From assembly GCA_014379595.1 (NCBI GenBank), contig JACMLM010000035.1, positions 1 to 64,000 of the forward strand: a DNA stretch of 64,000 bases, given 5' to 3'. The DNA comes from Anaerolineales bacterium. GTDB taxonomy: Bacteria > Chloroflexota > Anaerolineae > Anaerolineales > Villigracilaceae. Shown here piece after piece: positions 16,732 to 25,349 of this stretch. Position 1 is the first letter of the stretch. The number at the start of each line of letters is the position of its first letter. The position numbers were made by a program, and so were the translations under genes. The notes beneath the pieces were generated by a model. That model was given only the letters and a program-made list of their open reading frames with translations, ran no database searches and was not told where the DNA came from.

Positions 16732-17121
16732 CTAGCTATAGGGGCTTCTACGTTCCCATTCGCTAAAATCCCATCCGGCAAAGAAAACACGTAAATCTGC
16801 TTTCGTTTCCAACCCCAGCTTGTGCAAAACTTTTAGCATATAGCTACGAACTGTGTCAGTTGATATTCCCAAACGAGCAGCAATTTGTCTGTTTGTATAT
16901 TTAAGACAGGTGAATGCGGTCACATCCTGCTCGCGACGCGAGAGCAGAATCCAAATTTGATGCCGTTGATCTTCACTCAAGGCATGAGACTGTTGAGAAT
17001 CAGAAGCACGCCTCTTTTGTTTATGTTGCTCTTGAAGTGTTACAACATAAGCGTATTTCTTCTTTTTCTTTCGGCCTGAGTTTGGCTGCAAATATTTTTT
17101 GATAAACTGCCAAATAGACAT
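16732..17121 (-). CDS. Small LuxR-type HTH protein
   Basis: A 129-residue DNA-binding protein. A basic N-terminus (GRKKKKKYAYV) precedes a LuxR/GerE helix-turn-helix: LSRREQDVTAFTCLKYTNRQ, IAARLGISTDTVRSYM and KVLHKLGL. It ends in ADLRVFFAGWDFSEWE, a tail I associate with LuxR proteins of Chloroflexota. There is no receiver or ligand-binding domain. It precedes the solo TIR gene on the same strand with a 109-base gap holding only a weak hairpin and T run around 16645-16670, so partial readthrough is possible. A role in controlling the TIR gene is a positional inference. Confidence 0.85.
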   Translation of the reverse strand: MSIWQFIKKYLQPNSGRKKKKKYAYVVTLQEQHKQKRRASDSQQSHALSEDQRHQIWILLSRREQDVTAFTCLKYTNRQIAARLGISTDTVRSYMLKVLHKLGLETKADLRVFFAGWDFSEWERRSPYS

Positions 17122-17256
17122 GGCATGAAGTGTAATAGAACATCCGTTCTAAGTCAAGAAGTTAATGAGATGAACGTCTGCAATGATATTCACATTATGT
17201 TCACAAATGAACTTATGGTTAAATAGGTTTATGGAAAGAGAGATGGAAGGTAGGAT

Positions 17257-18423
17257 ATGCTAAAACAAGACATTCTCATCCTCGGTGGCGGCCCCAGCGG
17301 ACTCTCCACTGCGCTGCACCTTGCAAAAGACTTTCCGCATCTTACCCACCGAATCCTGATTCTTGAAAAAGCACATTACCCTCGCTTCAAGCTTTGTGCG
17401 GGCGGCCTAGTTGCAGATGCAGAAATTATTCTCGAACGCCTCGGCCTGGATGTAACCGAAATTCCGCATGTGGATGTAGACAAAGCTCATTTTGATTTCG
17501 CAGGCAAAGGCCTCAGCTTAAGTATGCCAAAGCGACATACCATCCGCGTGATCCGCCGTAATGAATTTGATGCCTGGTTGGCTAAAAAAGTAAAAGAAAA
17601 GGGAATCGAGATTCGCGAAGGTATCACAGTTAAAGATGTGCAAGCTTATGATGACTATGTAAACGTCGGAACAGATGCGGATATATTCACTGCACAAATT
17701 GTCGTTGGTGCAGACGGCTCAAACGGAGTGACACGGCGCTGCGTCCTGCCCCATGCTCCCGTCTACACGGCACGGGCATTGGAAGTACTTATGTCATCTT
17801 TTGACTATGCTGAATCTCCGCACAAAATAGATCATAAAGAAAATCACGCCTACTTTGATTTTTTCCCCGTGCCAAATAATGTAGCAGGCTATACATGGGA
17901 CTTTCCCACACAGGTCAACGGTCAACCTATGCGTTGTTGGGGAATATGCGATACAAACCTGCTTGCCAATGATTCACGACCTGCGCTAAAAGAATTACTT
18001 GCACAGGAATTGGCAAGGCATGGATTTAATCTGGATGCTGTTGAATTAAAGGGACACCCCATCCGCTGGTTTAGCCCTGAAAATAAAATGTCCGTCCCTC
18101 GTATCTTATTGGTTGGAGATACTGTCGGTGCCGATCCAATTTTCGGCGAAGGCATCAGCATTGCATTAGGGTATGGTGCAGTGGCAGCCCTCGAAATTGG
18201 GGTGTCATTTCAGCGCAACGACTTTTCGTTCCAAGGATACAAAAAGAGGGTAATGAGAAGTGCACTGGGTCAAACTTTATTAGCCCGCTGGTTTCTCACA
18301 CGGACCATTTACCCACTCAAATGGAGTTGGTTCCAAATTCTCCTATGGCGCTTTTCTAAACCGTTTGTGGTCATCGTCTCATGGGTATTCGTTTTGAATT
18401 GGGGTAAACGACTCAAATCATAA
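17257..18423 (+). CDS. FAD-dependent oxidoreductase, geranylgeranyl reductase family
   Basis: A 388-residue flavoprotein. The N-terminal dinucleotide-binding fold reads DILILGGGPSGLSTALHLAK; LCAGGL and the late FAD motif ILLVGDTVGADPIFGEGISI are typical of the geranylgeranyl reductase/halogenase-like group. Such enzymes reduce isoprenoid chains of lipids or pigments or act on related substrates; the substrate here cannot be read from sequence. The gene diverges from the LuxR-type gene and converges on 18430-19230 with only six bases between stops. Confidence 0.85.
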   Translation: MLKQDILILGGGPSGLSTALHLAKDFPHLTHRILILEKAHYPRFKLCAGGLVADAEIILERLGLDVTEIPHVDVDKAHFDFAGKGLSLSMPKRHTIRVIRRNEFDAWLAKKVKEKGIEIREGITVKDVQAYDDYVNVGTDADIFTAQIVVGADGSNGVTRRCVLPHAPVYTARALEVLMSSFDYAESPHKIDHKENHAYFDFFPVPNNVAGYTWDFPTQVNGQPMRCWGICDTNLLANDSRPALKELLAQELARHGFNLDAVELKGHPIRWFSPENKMSVPRILLVGDTVGADPIFGEGISIALGYGAVAALEIGVSFQRNDFSFQGYKKRVMRSALGQTLLARWFLTRTIYPLKWSWFQILLWRFSKPFVVIVSWVFVLNWGKRLKS

Positions 18424-18429
18424 ATTGGT

Positions 18430-19230
18430 CTAGGACTTCCTCAACAGATCCAATGGGTTCTCCCCTGCTTTGATACCCAATCCATGTAAAAACAAACCAA
18501 ATTGAGAAAACGCAAACCAGATCAGGAAGATCGTCAAATAGATCGAAGCACGGTCGATCCAAACGGGTAGCGACTCGATTAAAGATTTAATCTGAGTGCG
18601 CCACTCAGTTACTTTCAAGTCGTAATCGCCTAACACCTGAAGAAGTTCCTGAAGATGTTGTTTCGTCTCATTAAAATCGCCGCCCAGCAGATACGAGTTA
18701 TCACTGATAAATGTGGAGGCTCTTTGAGCCAGATCCTGAATGTTGACGATCTCTGCATCCAGCGAGTCAATATCTGAAATAATACCGGCTAGCAATTCAG
18801 AGCCAGGCAGGTTCAAATTCACAAATGGAAGTTGATTGATCTGTTCAAGCGTACCGCGCAAATCTTCAACCGTTTTTCGCACCCCATTAATTTGCTCACG
18901 CGTCGCTGCCAGGCCGGGGATGAGTTCTTCATCCAGCGTATCATTTAAATTCTCCAATAATTGCTTTGCATCGGTACTTTGTTGTGTTAATGACTCTAAT
19001 GCCTGCTCTGCTGATTCAATAATTCGCAGGGCACGTTCCACTTCCAGTGTGGCATTTTGCAGCTCTTTTTGTATCTGGGCAAGCTCACTATCAATTTCAT
19101 CCAAGCGGCTAGTTGATTCGAGTGTTAGAGGCTCATTATAGATCCACGCCATGCAAATTCCAACAATGCTCAAGATCAGGAAAATCGAACTTAGACCAAT
19201 TAGTGCACCAGCAAAGATTTTTCGTCCCAT
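18430..19230 (-). CDS. Coiled-coil protein with membrane helices at both ends
   Basis: A 266-residue hypothetical protein. An N-terminal membrane helix (about 8-30, LIGLSSIFLILSIVGICMAW) precedes a long coiled coil (about 38-180, rich in Glu, Leu and Gln), and a second helix lies near 225-250 (ASIYLTIFLIWFAFSQFGLF). The coiled coil is probably extracytoplasmic between two anchors. No family is recognised. Same strand as the following stalk protein gene (19390-20412), 159 bases apart. Confidence 0.7.
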   Translation of the reverse strand: MGRKIFAGALIGLSSIFLILSIVGICMAWIYNEPLTLESTSRLDEIDSELAQIQKELQNATLEVERALRIIESAEQALESLTQQSTDAKQLLENLNDTLDEELIPGLAATREQINGVRKTVEDLRGTLEQINQLPFVNLNLPGSELLAGIISDIDSLDAEIVNIQDLAQRASTFISDNSYLLGGDFNETKQHLQELLQVLGDYDLKVTEWRTQIKSLIESLPVWIDRASIYLTIFLIWFAFSQFGLFLHGLGIKAGENPLDLLRKS

Positions 19231-19330
19231 GTTATGTCCTTCCCAATAAAAGCTTGATAATGGATTTCGGTTTGTTTGGTTGCTAAAGAGAGAGAAACCT
19301 GCATTCTAAAAATTATACAGCTAAAACACA

Positions 19331-19358
19331 ACATCCGAAACCAATCGGTTTCGGATGT
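19331..19358 (-). terminator. Terminator of the Thr/Pro/Asp-tail protein gene
   Basis: ACATCCGAAACC (19331-19342) pairs perfectly with GGTTTCGGATGT (19347-19358) around AATC. On the minus strand TGTGTTTTAG follows. Confidence 0.75.
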
Positions 19359-19389
19359 CAAAAGATATCATATATTCACTAGTGAAATT

Positions 19390-20412
19390 TTACAGTCCAA
19401 GAAGGTCAAGTATCTCAGGGAGATCAATTACGGGAGGTTCCGTTGGCTGCGCAGGGGGTTCAGTTGGATCAGGATCAGGAGGTTCAGTCGGATCAGGTTC
19501 GTTGGTCGGATCAGGTTCATTAGTTGGATCGGGTTCGTTAGTTGGATCAGGTTGATTGGTCGGCGGGATGTCTGTTGGCGGGACATCAGTTGCCGTTGGC
19601 TCAGGAACATCAGTTGCGGTTGGTGGAATATGAGTTGCTGTTGGAGGTATATTAGTAGACGTTAATGGAATATCTGTTGCAGTCAAGGCAACAGATGTAG
19701 CTGTTAATGCAGCCTGAGTAGAGACAGGAGTTGCTGCTATATTATCGTTAGAGCGAGTAGGTGATGCTATTGGATTAAATGCTCCACCGGGGGTAGGAGA
19801 AAGGGAACCAGCTGGCTGCGGCGTCAAACTGCCGCCAGTGACAGGAATCTCTTCGATGAACTGTAACTTTACTGCCAGCGCAAATACTGAGAGATGATCA
19901 GTCTGACCACACAACTCGTAACGGTCCGGGTGTGTTGATAGTGGCAGCGCAACCCAAACTGGTGGGGATTGCTCTTCATCATAATATTGAACCTGATATT
20001 CATCAGGGTTTTGTATGTAGTGAGGCCATTGTTTTTTAGCTAGTTGGAAACATATTAACGCAGGCTCGGAGAAATTAACATTGATGTACGGGGTTCCATC
20101 CGCATCTAAATATTCAACACTTACCACTTGCGACCTATACCAGTCCGATGCATCCGGATAGAGGTTAGATGCCAGTGATAAAATGTTAATAACCCCTGCT
20201 TTCGTAATTGCGTTTTTGGGAATATAAAGCGTTGCACTATCAACCCCAATAATTAATTCCTGACCCGTAACAACTTCCTGTGAAGTACCCGGCTTTGACA
20301 TCATAAAAATAACCATGGCAACCACACTCGCCACAAGAATGACAATGCCCGCTATTGCTAATTTTGGGGCATGAACCTCTTTTAAAATTTCTATCTGATT
20401 GTCAATTGACAT
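19390..20412 (-). CDS. Single-pass membrane protein with repetitive Pro/Thr/Asp tail
   Basis: A 340-residue protein. A membrane helix at about 19-40 (LAIAGIVILVASVVAMVIFM) anchors a beta-rich domain (about 55-195, with LIIGVDSATLYIPKNAI and ALPLSTHPDRYELCGQTDHL), followed by a long low-complexity tail with PPTATDI-like units and repeated PDPTNE hexapeptides. The domain is not recognised; the pattern is of a surface protein on a wall-spanning stalk. The repeat DNA lies at roughly 19450-19690. A terminator follows at 19331-19358. Confidence 0.7.
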   Translation of the reverse strand: MSIDNQIEILKEVHAPKLAIAGIVILVASVVAMVIFMMSKPGTSQEVVTGQELIIGVDSATLYIPKNAITKAGVINILSLASNLYPDASDWYRSQVVSVEYLDADGTPYINVNFSEPALICFQLAKKQWPHYIQNPDEYQVQYYDEEQSPPVWVALPLSTHPDRYELCGQTDHLSVFALAVKLQFIEEIPVTGGSLTPQPAGSLSPTPGGAFNPIASPTRSNDNIAATPVSTQAALTATSVALTATDIPLTSTNIPPTATHIPPTATDVPEPTATDVPPTDIPPTNQPDPTNEPDPTNEPDPTNEPDPTEPPDPDPTEPPAQPTEPPVIDLPEILDLLGL

Positions 20413-20611
20413 AGCAACATCCTATCTTTAAACCTCTGCAAGTGCTTTTCTATTACCTGAATTATACAACCGAATGCTCAAGATCCTTAAGGCGATTCGG
20501 CGTAGAAAAATTCCATCTTTTAGCTTCAAGCATTAGCTACTCTGAAGTGGATTTGGTCCAAGCCTGAGTCGCTAAACCCGTTTATAATGAAATTGTCAGG
20601 AACAACACACC

Positions 20612-21373
20612 ATGGGCACCGCAGACCTGCACATCCATAGTACCTACTCTTACGACGCCACCACCACAGTACGCGCCATTCTGAAGCACGCCTCAGATGT
20701 CGGGCTGGATGTGATCGCAGTTACAGATCACGACGACATTCGCGGCTCTTTGGAAGCGCGCGATCTTGCTTCAGCATACGGGATCGAATCCATCCCTGGC
20801 GTTGAAGTCTCTACAAAAGATGGTCACCTGGTTGCATTATTTGTTGAAGCGGCTCCGCCTGCCGGGCTTTCGCTTGCAGATACATTAATTCTAATCGGCG
20901 AATTGGGCGGTATTGCCTTTGCTCCTCATTCGTTCAACAACCTACCCAACAGCCTTTCCATGGAAGCTGTTATTGGCGCGCTTACCAATCCTCGTGCAAA
21001 GAATATATTAAAAGGGATTGAAACACACAACATGGGCACACAGTCATTTGACAGCATTGTTCAAAAGCTTTCAATATATTTGCCGCTTGCAAAGATCGCC
21101 GCCAGTGATGCTCATGTTTATTGGGCCATTGGCGCGGCCCGTACAGAATTCCCCGGCAAGACATCACAAGATTTGCGAAAAGCAATTGAACTAAATACTA
21201 CTGTTCCAATTCCATACGAGGAAGAATTCTCAGCCACGGCCATTCTCCGCTGGGCGCGCCGCATGGCTCTGCGCAGGTTCGGGTACGCATCTGATAGCAC
21301 GTCAGCTTCAGAACCTATTAATACCCAAAAGCTTACACAGACGTTTATTCGCAGGATCAAGAAAAAACAATAA
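20612..21373 (+). CDS. PHP-domain metal-dependent phosphoesterase
   Basis: A 253-residue PHP-fold protein. Metal-binding motifs are visible: DLHIHSTYSYDA near the start, VIAVTDHDDIRGSLEA around 37-52, and ASDAHVYWAIG near 168. Related proteins hydrolyse phosphoesters such as 3',5'-nucleoside bisphosphates or nucleotides; the substrate is not clear. TATAAT at about 20581-20586 is a likely -10 box 25 bases before the ATG. The stop abuts the recO stop on the opposite strand with no gap. Confidence 0.85.
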   Translation: MGTADLHIHSTYSYDATTTVRAILKHASDVGLDVIAVTDHDDIRGSLEARDLASAYGIESIPGVEVSTKDGHLVALFVEAAPPAGLSLADTLILIGELGGIAFAPHSFNNLPNSLSMEAVIGALTNPRAKNILKGIETHNMGTQSFDSIVQKLSIYLPLAKIAASDAHVYWAIGAARTEFPGKTSQDLRKAIELNTTVPIPYEEEFSATAILRWARRMALRRFGYASDSTSASEPINTQKLTQTFIRRIKKKQ

Positions 21374-22138
21374 TTAATTTCCTGATTTGACTCGCTTAAT
21401 AAATCCCGGCGTGTTTAATTCGCGTTCCAACACATAAGTAAAGAATCCCTGCATCAGAATTTCCGCTTCTTTCTGGACCTCAAGGCTGGGCTGTGCACGA
21501 GATGCATCGCGGTAGCTCGATCTTTGGAAGTGGCGCAGATATTTAAGTGTTTCAATGGATATTTTCGTAAGATTAGGTAAACCTTGTCCACAACGGGGGC
21601 AGATCGCTCCGCCTACAGTGTATGAGAAATACTGTTCTTCAGCCACGATCTCGTTGCCGCAATTTGCACACTCAAACAACTGGGGACGAAAGCCTGTGTA
21701 ATCCAACAGGCGCATCTCATAATATCGGACTGCAACCCACGCATCCGATTCTTTTTCCAAGCGATCCAGTGTTTCAACAAGAAGTTTAAATATAGATGAA
21801 TGCCCGCCTTCTTCTTCATACGTAAAACGATCCAACAACTCGATCACATAAGATGCATAACCTGTCTTCACCAGGTCTTCGCCAATCGCCAGGAATGCGT
21901 TGACCGTTTCAGCTTGCGTGACAATAAACAGGTCACGTCCTTTTGCGAGTTGTAATGTCACATAAGTAAATGGCTGAAGATGTCCCGCTTTACGCGATGT
22001 GATTTTACGCGCCCCTTTTGCCAACGCGCGAACCTTGCCCTGCTCAAGCGTATAGAGAGTAAGCAAACGGTCAGCTTCGCCCCAATCTTTATGGCGAAGC
22101 ACAACTGATTGAGCACGAAAAGAACGAAATTCAGTCAT
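21374..22138 (-). CDS. recO: DNA repair protein RecO
   Basis: A 254-residue RecO, which with RecF and RecR loads RecA on SSB-coated single strands. The OB-fold N-terminus has SVVLRHKDWGEADRLLTLYT and GARKITSRKAGHLQPFT, and a zinc site is formed by CANC and CPRC near residues 160-188. Length is typical. It is the last gene of the leftward group glmU-cdd-recO, 86 bases after cdd. Confidence 0.95.
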   Translation of the reverse strand: MTEFRSFRAQSVVLRHKDWGEADRLLTLYTLEQGKVRALAKGARKITSRKAGHLQPFTYVTLQLAKGRDLFIVTQAETVNAFLAIGEDLVKTGYASYVIELLDRFTYEEEGGHSSIFKLLVETLDRLEKESDAWVAVRYYEMRLLDYTGFRPQLFECANCGNEIVAEEQYFSYTVGGAICPRCGQGLPNLTKISIETLKYLRHFQRSSYRDASRAQPSLEVQKEAEILMQGFFTYVLERELNTPGFIKRVKSGN

Positions 22139-22224
22139 AGGATGATGCCATACACACGTACAAAAGTAGACAAATAAAAGACCATAAAGTGTATACCTGT
22201 ATACATATTTACGCTTTTATCCAC

Positions 22225-22632
22225 CTACTGCAAATGATCTGGTGTAAAGGCTTCGGGCAATAATTCTGCTACTGTCATTTCTTTTTTTAAATTTCCAGTC
22301 CCATCTGCAATTAAGACAATCGTATCCAAACCAAATTCAGCCATCACCTGCCTGCATCCGCCGCAGGGAGAACCGGCATTATTTGTAACTACGGCAATCG
22401 CATCAAATTCACTTTCCCCATCTGACACAGCTTTGAAGATTGCCACACGTTCCGCACACATTGTATGAGGATAGGCAGCATTTTCTATATTCACACCGGT
22501 ATAGATGCGGCCCGTCTTTGTACGCAAAGCAGAACCAACAGGATAATTTGAATATGGCACATAAGCGCGTTGACGAGCTTCGTTCGCAAGATCAACGAGC
22601 GACTGACTTTCTTCTTTTGTAAGTTTCACCAT
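22225..22632 (-). CDS. cdd: Cytidine deaminase
   Basis: A 135-residue homotetramer-type enzyme that converts cytidine and deoxycytidine to uridine forms for pyrimidine salvage. The zinc and catalytic motifs are HTMCAERVAI (Cys plus catalytic Glu) and SPCGGCRQVMAEF. VPYSNYPVGSAL is the substrate-pocket segment. AAAGGAAATATT precedes the ATG. It lies 29 bases after glmU in the same orientation. Confidence 0.97.
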   Translation of the reverse strand: MVKLTKEESQSLVDLANEARQRAYVPYSNYPVGSALRTKTGRIYTGVNIENAAYPHTMCAERVAIFKAVSDGESEFDAIAVVTNNAGSPCGGCRQVMAEFGLDTIVLIADGTGNLKKEMTVAELLPEAFTPDHLQ

Positions 22633-22661
22633 AATATTTCCTTTGAGAATAACAACTTAAT

Positions 22662-24020
22662 TTATTTTTTCTTTTTTTCCAATTTTCGAATTGCACGTGC
22701 GGGCATGCCCACTACAAGTGTATCCTCTGCCACGTTTTTCGTCACCACCGCGCCTGCTCCTGTTCTCGCTCCTGCGCCGATCTTTAGTGGAGCGACTAGC
22801 ATTGTATCTGAACCAATAAAAACATCACTGCCGATTTCAGTAGCGTGTTTCTTTTCTCCATCATAATTGCATGTGATCGTCCCTGCTCCGATGTTTGTAT
22901 TTGCGCCGATCTGCGCGTTGCCAATGTAAGAGAAATGCCCCATCTTCACGCCTTCAGCAAGGTGCGAATCTTTCACTTCGCCGAAATTTCCCATATGAAC
23001 ATGATTTCCCAAATGCGCACCTTTTCGCAAACGGGCAAACGGACCTATATCCACGTGATCTTCCAACAATGCACTCTCCATAACAGAAGCAAGCACTTTG
23101 CAATGATTTCCGATCTTAGAATCATGAATGATCGTGTTCGGCCCAAGGACATTACCTTCACCGATTTCCGTTTTTCCATGAATAAATGTATTCGGCATAA
23201 CAATAGTATCTTTGCCAATGCTCACGCCAATTTCAATATATGCAGAATTCGGGTCGATCATTGTTACACCATTTAACATGTGGTGTTGATTAATACGCCT
23301 GCGCATGGCAGCTTCTACTTCTGAAAGATGCACACGAGTATTAATGCCGATAGTCTCTTCAACATCATCCATTACAGTTGCCTGAACGGGCAAACCGGCT
23401 TTGGATGCCAATTCGACAGCATCGGTTAAATAATATTCACCTTTTTTAGGATTCTTTGGGATGCGATGCAATGCATCCCATAACCAATTTGCCTCGAAAC
23501 AATATCCGCCCACGTTCAATTCCTTGACCTGTAACTGCTCAGCCGTCGCGACATATTCCTCCACGACAGATTCTACTGTCCCATCTGCCTTGCGGATGAC
23601 TCGGCCAAACCCGCGAGGGTCATTTGCAATAACTGTTAACATGGAAATCGGCCCTTTGTTATTCATCTGTGTTTCGACGAGTTTCTTCAGCGTCTCACCA
23701 CGCAATAATGGCATGTCGCTATAGCAAACGACGATCAAGTCTGTTTTCCCTTTTAGTAAAGATTCTGCCTGCATTACTGCATGACCTGTACCTAATTGCG
23801 GTTCTTGTAAAACAGTTTCTGCAGAATCACCAAGATAACTTATTACCTCGCCCGCACCATGGCCTACAACCACAATAGGCTTTTCGGTTGTGGATTGTTT
23901 AATGGCTTCCAAAGCGTGCCAGATCATGGGCTTGCCTGCAATTGGATGCAAAACTTTTGGCAAGTTGGATTTCATACGTGTGCCTTGCCCAGCTGCAAGA
24001 AGAATTGCGGTTATTTTCAT
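22662..24020 (-). CDS. glmU: Bifunctional UDP-GlcNAc pyrophosphorylase / glucosamine-1-phosphate acetyltransferase
   Basis: A 452-residue enzyme making UDP-GlcNAc for the cell envelope. The N-terminal uridyltransferase has ILLAAGQGTRMKSNLPKVLH, GTGHAVMQAE and VCYSDMPLLRG; the C-terminal left-handed beta helix has the hexapeptide repeats, GPFARLRKGAHL, HFSYIGNAQIG and TITCNYDGEKKH. GAGGTGAAATT precedes the ATG. It heads the glmU-cdd-recO group. An inverted repeat at 24057-24105 lies upstream. Confidence 0.97.
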   Translation of the reverse strand: MKITAILLAAGQGTRMKSNLPKVLHPIAGKPMIWHALEAIKQSTTEKPIVVVGHGAGEVISYLGDSAETVLQEPQLGTGHAVMQAESLLKGKTDLIVVCYSDMPLLRGETLKKLVETQMNNKGPISMLTVIANDPRGFGRVIRKADGTVESVVEEYVATAEQLQVKELNVGGYCFEANWLWDALHRIPKNPKKGEYYLTDAVELASKAGLPVQATVMDDVEETIGINTRVHLSEVEAAMRRRINQHHMLNGVTMIDPNSAYIEIGVSIGKDTIVMPNTFIHGKTEIGEGNVLGPNTIIHDSKIGNHCKVLASVMESALLEDHVDIGPFARLRKGAHLGNHVHMGNFGEVKDSHLAEGVKMGHFSYIGNAQIGANTNIGAGTITCNYDGEKKHATEIGSDVFIGSDTMLVAPLKIGAGARTGAGAVVTKNVAEDTLVVGMPARAIRKLEKKKK

Positions 24021-24056
24021 AATTTCACCTCAATAACAATACCAAAGGAATATAAC

Positions 24057-24105
24057 AAAACAGGATTTGTGCGGCTATGCATTGCTCCGCTACAAATCCT
24101 GTTTT
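24057..24105. repeat. Long inverted repeat between tRNA-Gln and glmU
   Basis: AAAACAGGATTTGT (24057-24070) and ACAAATCCTGTTTT (24092-24105) pair perfectly, with an inner GCGG/CCGC stem. Both sides end in T runs on the relevant strand, so it could terminate in either direction. It also looks like a dispersed REP-type element. Confidence 0.65.
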
Positions 24106-24108
24106 TGA

Positions 24109-24129
24109 AAAGAAACCCGCCTGAGCGGG
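24109..24129 (-). terminator. Terminator of tRNA-Gln
   Basis: CCCGC and GCGGG (24116-24129) form a short GC stem just after the tRNA, followed on the minus strand by TTTCTTTT. Confidence 0.75.
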
Positions 24130-24139
24130 ATGTGTCAGG

Positions 24140-24210
24140 CTGGGGCACCTGGATTCGAACCAAGATCCACAGCTCCAAAGGCTGGTGTGCTGCCATTGCA
24201 CCATGCCCCA
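24140..24210 (-). tRNA. tRNA-Gln (anticodon UUG)
   Basis: The 71-base cloverleaf folds with acceptor TGGGGCA/TGCCCCA, D stem GTGC/GCAC, anticodon loop CTTTGGA giving TTG, and T arm CTTGG TTCGAAT CCAGG. The discriminator base is G, as expected for glutamine. The 3' CCA is not encoded. One mismatch lies at the top of the anticodon stem. Confidence 0.95.
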
Positions 24211-24245
24211 GTGCGGCCAAAATTGTATCACAATTTTTTTAATTT

Positions 24246-25343
24246 TTATTTTCCATCACTCGGAATAAGCCCAAGTTTTCGTGCTTCTTCGAGAGACATC
24301 ACTTCTGAATTCACTGGTTTACTGCCATGCTTTTCTGCAGCCTGACTCCAGAAATCATCGGTGTCATTTGCCTGGGCTTTTTTACTGGCGGCATCTTTCA
24401 AAAGCGCTTCCATTTCCGGTGAGGGAGGTGCATCAGCTGGCTTAACTGCTGCTGGAATGGTAGCAGGCGTGAGATCCGAAGGTGAATCGGGGGTTGTTGT
24501 ATTATCAGAAGGTAATCGCAGTTTTCCAGTCACACCCATTGATTTTAGTGATTTTTCTACTTGAGTCCGCAATGCGAGCAATCCGTTGACAGTTTCCAAA
24601 ATACGCTCTTCAGTAGCAAGCCCATTACCTGCGACAAGTAATGCATACATGGGAGTAACAGGGATGAAGAGCAGATCGTGATCACCACCTCTAAAGACAT
24701 GATATGAGTCAAATGATTCTTGATGGTTATGACGTGCGATCTTTAAGCTGGCACTGTGAATGGACATCAACGTGGAAATAAGCGAAACTTCCATGCTGGC
24801 ATCATGTAATTTTCCGGTGCGAGCCTGTACGAGACCACGATCATTAAGCATAAAAACTGCTTCAGCTTTAATATCCTGACGGAAGTTGGCAAGCAGGTCT
24901 GAAAGCCTGGAATGACGTTCTTCCACGACTGGTCCACCCCCATCCATTTTTTCCGGTGGGAAAATAGTTTGCACAAGGCCGAGGCCGCGTTCTACAACAT
25001 CCAAAAAATCTGCTAATGGAATGGGTTTATCAAAAGTAGCAAGCGCGCCCGCGTTAAGCATTTCTTCGCGCACCTTGCGGTCATTCGTACCCGTGATGAA
25101 GATCACCTTTGCTTCCGGATGACGCGCACGAACTTTATGCATAAGTTCCACACCACTCATGCCGGGAAGTTTGTAATCAGTGATCAGCAGGTCCACTTTA
25201 TTGCGCGAAGATTCCAATAAAGCCTCTTCGCCCGATGGAGCTTCGAATATCTTGATTTCAGTATTCTTTAACGTATCGAGTGTGGAATGTAGTAATCGCA
25301 GAATATCGCGCTGGTCATCAACAATTAAAATATTGCGATCCAT
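24246..25343 (-). CDS. Response regulator with a roadblock/LC7-like domain
   Basis: A 365-residue protein. The receiver domain (1-125) has ILIVDDQRDILRLL, phospho-acceptor Asp in LLITDYKLPGMSG and Lys in FDKPIPL. Residues about 150-275 resemble a roadblock/LC7 fold (LLANFRQDIKAEAVFMLNDR followed by a central sheet), a domain often found with bacterial small GTPases. The rest is Pro/Ala-rich and ends in SEVMSLEEARKLGLIPSDGK. No DNA-binding or catalytic output is seen, so it may work by protein interaction. It lies six bases after the OppF-type ATPase gene's end in the same direction and may be cotranscribed with it. Confidence 0.85.
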   Translation of the reverse strand: MDRNILIVDDQRDILRLLHSTLDTLKNTEIKIFEAPSGEEALLESSRNKVDLLITDYKLPGMSGVELMHKVRARHPEAKVIFITGTNDRKVREEMLNAGALATFDKPIPLADFLDVVERGLGLVQTIFPPEKMDGGGPVVEERHSRLSDLLANFRQDIKAEAVFMLNDRGLVQARTGKLHDASMEVSLISTLMSIHSASLKIARHNHQESFDSYHVFRGGDHDLLFIPVTPMYALLVAGNGLATEERILETVNGLLALRTQVEKSLKSMGVTGKLRLPSDNTTTPDSPSDLTPATIPAAVKPADAPPSPEMEALLKDAASKKAQANDTDDFWSQAAEKHGSKPVNSEVMSLEEARKLGLIPSDGK

Positions 25344-25349
25344 ATAAAC

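Noticed and set aside
19450-19690. Tandem repeats resembling a satellite
   Set aside because: They lie in frame within a membrane protein and encode Pro/Thr/Asp hexapeptides and heptapeptides.
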